DNA from: an uncultured Clostridia bacterium
GTDB lineage: Bacteria; Bacillota; Clostridia; Oscillospirales; Acutalibacteraceae
Direction: 5' to 3'
Assembly: GCA_945971755.1 (NCBI GenBank)
Contig: CAMFPJ010000069.1
Span: 1 to 7,459, forward strand
DNA: 7,459 nucleotides
The notes below the pieces were generated by a model that was not told the DNA's origin, made no database searches, and saw nothing but the letters and a program-made list of their open reading frames with translations. Shown piece by piece: positions 5,755 through 7,459 of the stretch (positions within the stretch are counted from its first letter, which is position 1; every line of letters starts with the position of its first letter). Both the position numbers and the translations under genes were made by a program.

Positions 5755-7305
5755 TTACCAAGCCATTGTATCGTCAAAGTCAACGAGTGTTGGGTCAACG
5801 GGTTCTTCCCCTAAAACTGTTGTCATGTATTTGTTAATATGTTCACGCATATCGCGTCTTGAAACTGTTCTCGGGTCCATAAGGTCCTGCGGCACCCAAA
5901 TGAAGCTAATATCTCTTTCTCTTGCCTGGTCGTCAAAAATACCGACAAGGCCGTCCATACCCTTGCAGGAAATCTGGTCATACATAATAACCATATCGGC
6001 ATTGAATTCATCAACAATTCTCCAAAGCTCGTCAACAACGTTCTGGTAGCCGCCTTTTGTGTGCTTTCGCATAGTTGTGCGCTGAAGAGTCTTTGCATAA
6101 GTTGCAAGTGCCTTTTCTTTATCCGATGTGTCGTACTTAATATAGGAAATCATTGTTTCCATATCCATAACAACATTAACACCCCAGCAGTTTTCAAGCC
6201 AGTTTGCAAGGCTTGTATAATAGTTAGCGGGACAAGACCAAACAATTGCTCTGTGGCGCATTTCTTTTGAGCATTTTTCCTGTCTGTTGTAGCCTTTCAT
6301 CATAAGTTTGTTAACCTTTTTATCGGTTTTTGGAAACAGTTTGTTTGTACCGCCTGAAATGTGGAAATAGAAAAGTCTGTAAAGCCAGAAAGTTGCACCC
6401 GTCATCTGCGGATACGGAGTTCTGTTAATATCCCATTTCTGCATTTCATAATCAAGCTGTGTATTATATGTTTCCATAGCCTTGAAGAAAGCGTCCCAAT
6501 CGAACTTGACGCCCATCTGTTCCTCAACAAATCTGATTGCAGACTTTACTTCTTCAACGGCATATTCCTGAACGTCTTCGCCGTTGTAACGAAGAGGAAC
6601 ATTGACAGGATGAGTAGGAATATTAAAACGCCTGTCAACAAAGCTTGAGTTTATAACCGAACCGTCGCAGGGCATATTGCAGGAAAGTGAGCATTTGCCG
6701 AGCATGGGATAGTCATCATTAATTGCGACGCCTGCCTCCGCACTGGGGAGCGGACAAACATCGGCAGGAACACCGTAGCTTTCCGTAATGTCAAGATAAT
6801 GCGGTGTGATAAGCTGGTCAACCATTGATGTTAAGAAAATCGGAATTGTTGAAAGGTGAACATCACGAAGGCCCGGGAAACCGGCAGTAAACTCCGAGGA
6901 GAAAATCTCATCAACCAAAACAGTCTTGTCAGCCATTTTCGGATTTTTGTGGAAATGCTTATCATTTTTCAGAAGATAACCGATAAGGTCTGTTGTTGGT
7001 TTTACAAGTCCGTTAAAGTGAAGGTGTGCAATTCTGAGATGCGTACCGCGAAGGCCTTCCGTGTGTCTGTCAACCCATGCAGGTGCTGAAAGGTACGATG
7101 CCATCCAACGATAATTCCAAAGTCCTTTAACTGTTGAAACAGGGGCTTTAACCGTCATCACAATAATATTCTTCCAGATTATAAGCCAACGGTAATAATC
7201 GTACATGGTGTCGCGAAGCCCACGCCATTCACGGTGCTTCAAAATGCCTGTTTTGTCCTTATGAAGATTTCCGAGGTTTTTCGGTTCGTTAACCCAAAAT
7301 CCCAT
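5755..7305 (-). CDS. 2-hydroxyacyl-CoA dehydratase-family subunit (HGD-D), 516 residues
   Basis: A large subunit of the HGD-D family, whose members form heterodimers in which each subunit carries a [4Fe-4S] cluster and which remove water from 2-hydroxyacyl-CoA or reduce aromatic acyl-CoA after activation by an HgdC-type ATPase. Eight cysteines are present. CPLPSAEAG (184-192), WSCPANYY (356-363) and QISCKG (444-449) give one candidate ligand in each expected region: Cys184, Cys358 and Cys447. A further cluster, Cys205-x3-Cys209-x3-Cys213 (in KCSLSCNMPCDGS), lies shortly after Cys184. The protein is longer than typical subunits (about 380-480 residues), with an aromatic-rich N-terminal stretch (35-77). 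The ATG (7305) overlaps the upstream TAA (TAATG), with AGGGG (7315-7319) as ribosome binding site. The gene ends 13 bases before the activator, an arrangement that strongly supports one enzyme. The substrate is unknown; it could also be an atypical reductase of this superfamily. Confidence 0.9.
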   Translation of the reverse strand: MGFWVNEPKNLGNLHKDKTGILKHREWRGLRDTMYDYYRWLIIWKNIIVMTVKAPVSTVKGLWNYRWMASYLSAPAWVDRHTEGLRGTHLRIAHLHFNGLVKPTTDLIGYLLKNDKHFHKNPKMADKTVLVDEIFSSEFTAGFPGLRDVHLSTIPIFLTSMVDQLITPHYLDITESYGVPADVCPLPSAEAGVAINDDYPMLGKCSLSCNMPCDGSVINSSFVDRRFNIPTHPVNVPLRYNGEDVQEYAVEEVKSAIRFVEEQMGVKFDWDAFFKAMETYNTQLDYEMQKWDINRTPYPQMTGATFWLYRLFYFHISGGTNKLFPKTDKKVNKLMMKGYNRQEKCSKEMRHRAIVWSCPANYYTSLANWLENCWGVNVVMDMETMISYIKYDTSDKEKALATYAKTLQRTTMRKHTKGGYQNVVDELWRIVDEFNADMVIMYDQISCKGMDGLVGIFDDQARERDISFIWVPQDLMDPRTVSRRDMREHINKYMTTVLGEEPVDPTLVDFDDTMAW

Positions 7306-7459
7306 TACTGCTCACCCCTCTCTTTCTGTATTTTTTTAATTTCAAGGCTTTCAACAAATGCCTGAATACGAGTTCTTAACTGACCTGAAGCGTTTGCGGT
7401 GTATTGCCTGTCAACCGTAACAGACGGGATACCGAATTCATTTGTCATAACGTGTGAAG
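7305..7459 (-). CDS. 2-hydroxyacyl-CoA dehydratase-family second subunit, C-terminal end (partial)
   Basis: The minus-strand frame open at the right edge encodes the last 50 residues of a protein ending at TAA 7307-7305. The tail reads MTNEFGIPSVTVDRQY and then QLRTRIQAFVE. An 'IP-x-hydrophobic-D-Y' strand followed by 'QLRTRxxAFxE' is the usual C-terminus of HGD-D subunits (HgdB/FldC/BcrB type). Position directly upstream of another HGD-D subunit and an activator, with a TAATG overlap, supports the call. The N-terminal part, including its cluster cysteines, lies outside the window, so intactness and subunit type cannot be judged. Confidence 0.82.
   Translation of the reverse strand, partial: SHVMTNEFGIPSVTVDRQYTANASGQLRTRIQAFVESLEIKKIQKERGEQ

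Noticed and set aside
1..7459. CRISPR arrays, tRNA or rRNA genes, insertion sequences, toxin-antitoxin or phage genes
   Set aside because: Read on both strands, no regularly spaced repeats, cloverleaf-like sequences, transposase motifs or integrase motifs were found. The window is almost fully accounted for by metabolic and transport genes.

Overview
The window looks like chromosomal DNA from an anaerobic, moderately AT-rich Gram-positive bacterium of the Clostridia (a Ruminococcus/Oscillospiraceae-like gut organism is my best guess). The reasons are strong AGGAGG-type ribosome binding sites, oxygen-sensitive iron-sulfur enzymes of the 2-hydroxyacyl-CoA dehydratase type, and short or overlapping intergenic junctions. 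The assignment is inferred from gene content and style, not from a marker gene.

Layout. The left end (1-60, + strand) may be the last 19 codons of an upstream gene. It is followed by three tandem perfect stem-loops (68-122), an extended -10 promoter (129-137) and a complete putP gene for a sodium/proline symporter (169-1716, +). A near-symmetrical stem-loop (1725-1766) with an A-run on one side and a T-run on the other serves as a shared terminator for putP and for the convergent operon that fills the rest of the window.

The minus-strand operon enters from the right edge. In transcription order it holds: (1) the 3' end of a 2-hydroxyacyl-CoA dehydratase-family subunit; (2) a second, 516-residue subunit of the same family, joined to the first by a TAATG stop/start overlap; (3) an HgdC/BadF-type ATP-dependent activator (archerase); (4) a 52-residue single-pass membrane protein that overlaps both neighbours (ATGA and TAATG); (5) a 229-residue protein resembling the middle (A2) domain of acetyl-CoA synthase plus a vestige of its cysteine motif, without the catalytic A-cluster domain; (6) a monoacylglycerol-lipase-like alpha/beta hydrolase whose nucleophile serine is replaced by glycine; (7) a DUF2974/Mbeg1-like lipase-fold protein with an intact GHSKG motif.

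How the genes may work together. Genes 1-3 form a recognisable ATP-driven, low-potential [4Fe-4S] electron-injection system. The tight coupling of genes 3, 4 and 5 suggests that the small membrane protein and the acetyl-CoA-synthase-like protein belong to it, perhaps as a membrane tether and a CoA- or metal-cluster-related partner. No CoA-transferase, acyl-CoA dehydrogenase or electron-transfer flavoprotein is visible, so the substrate cannot be named. The two hydrolases share the operon but are joined by ordinary gaps and may be only loosely related in function. The most interesting part is 4103-4950 in the context of 4947-7459.
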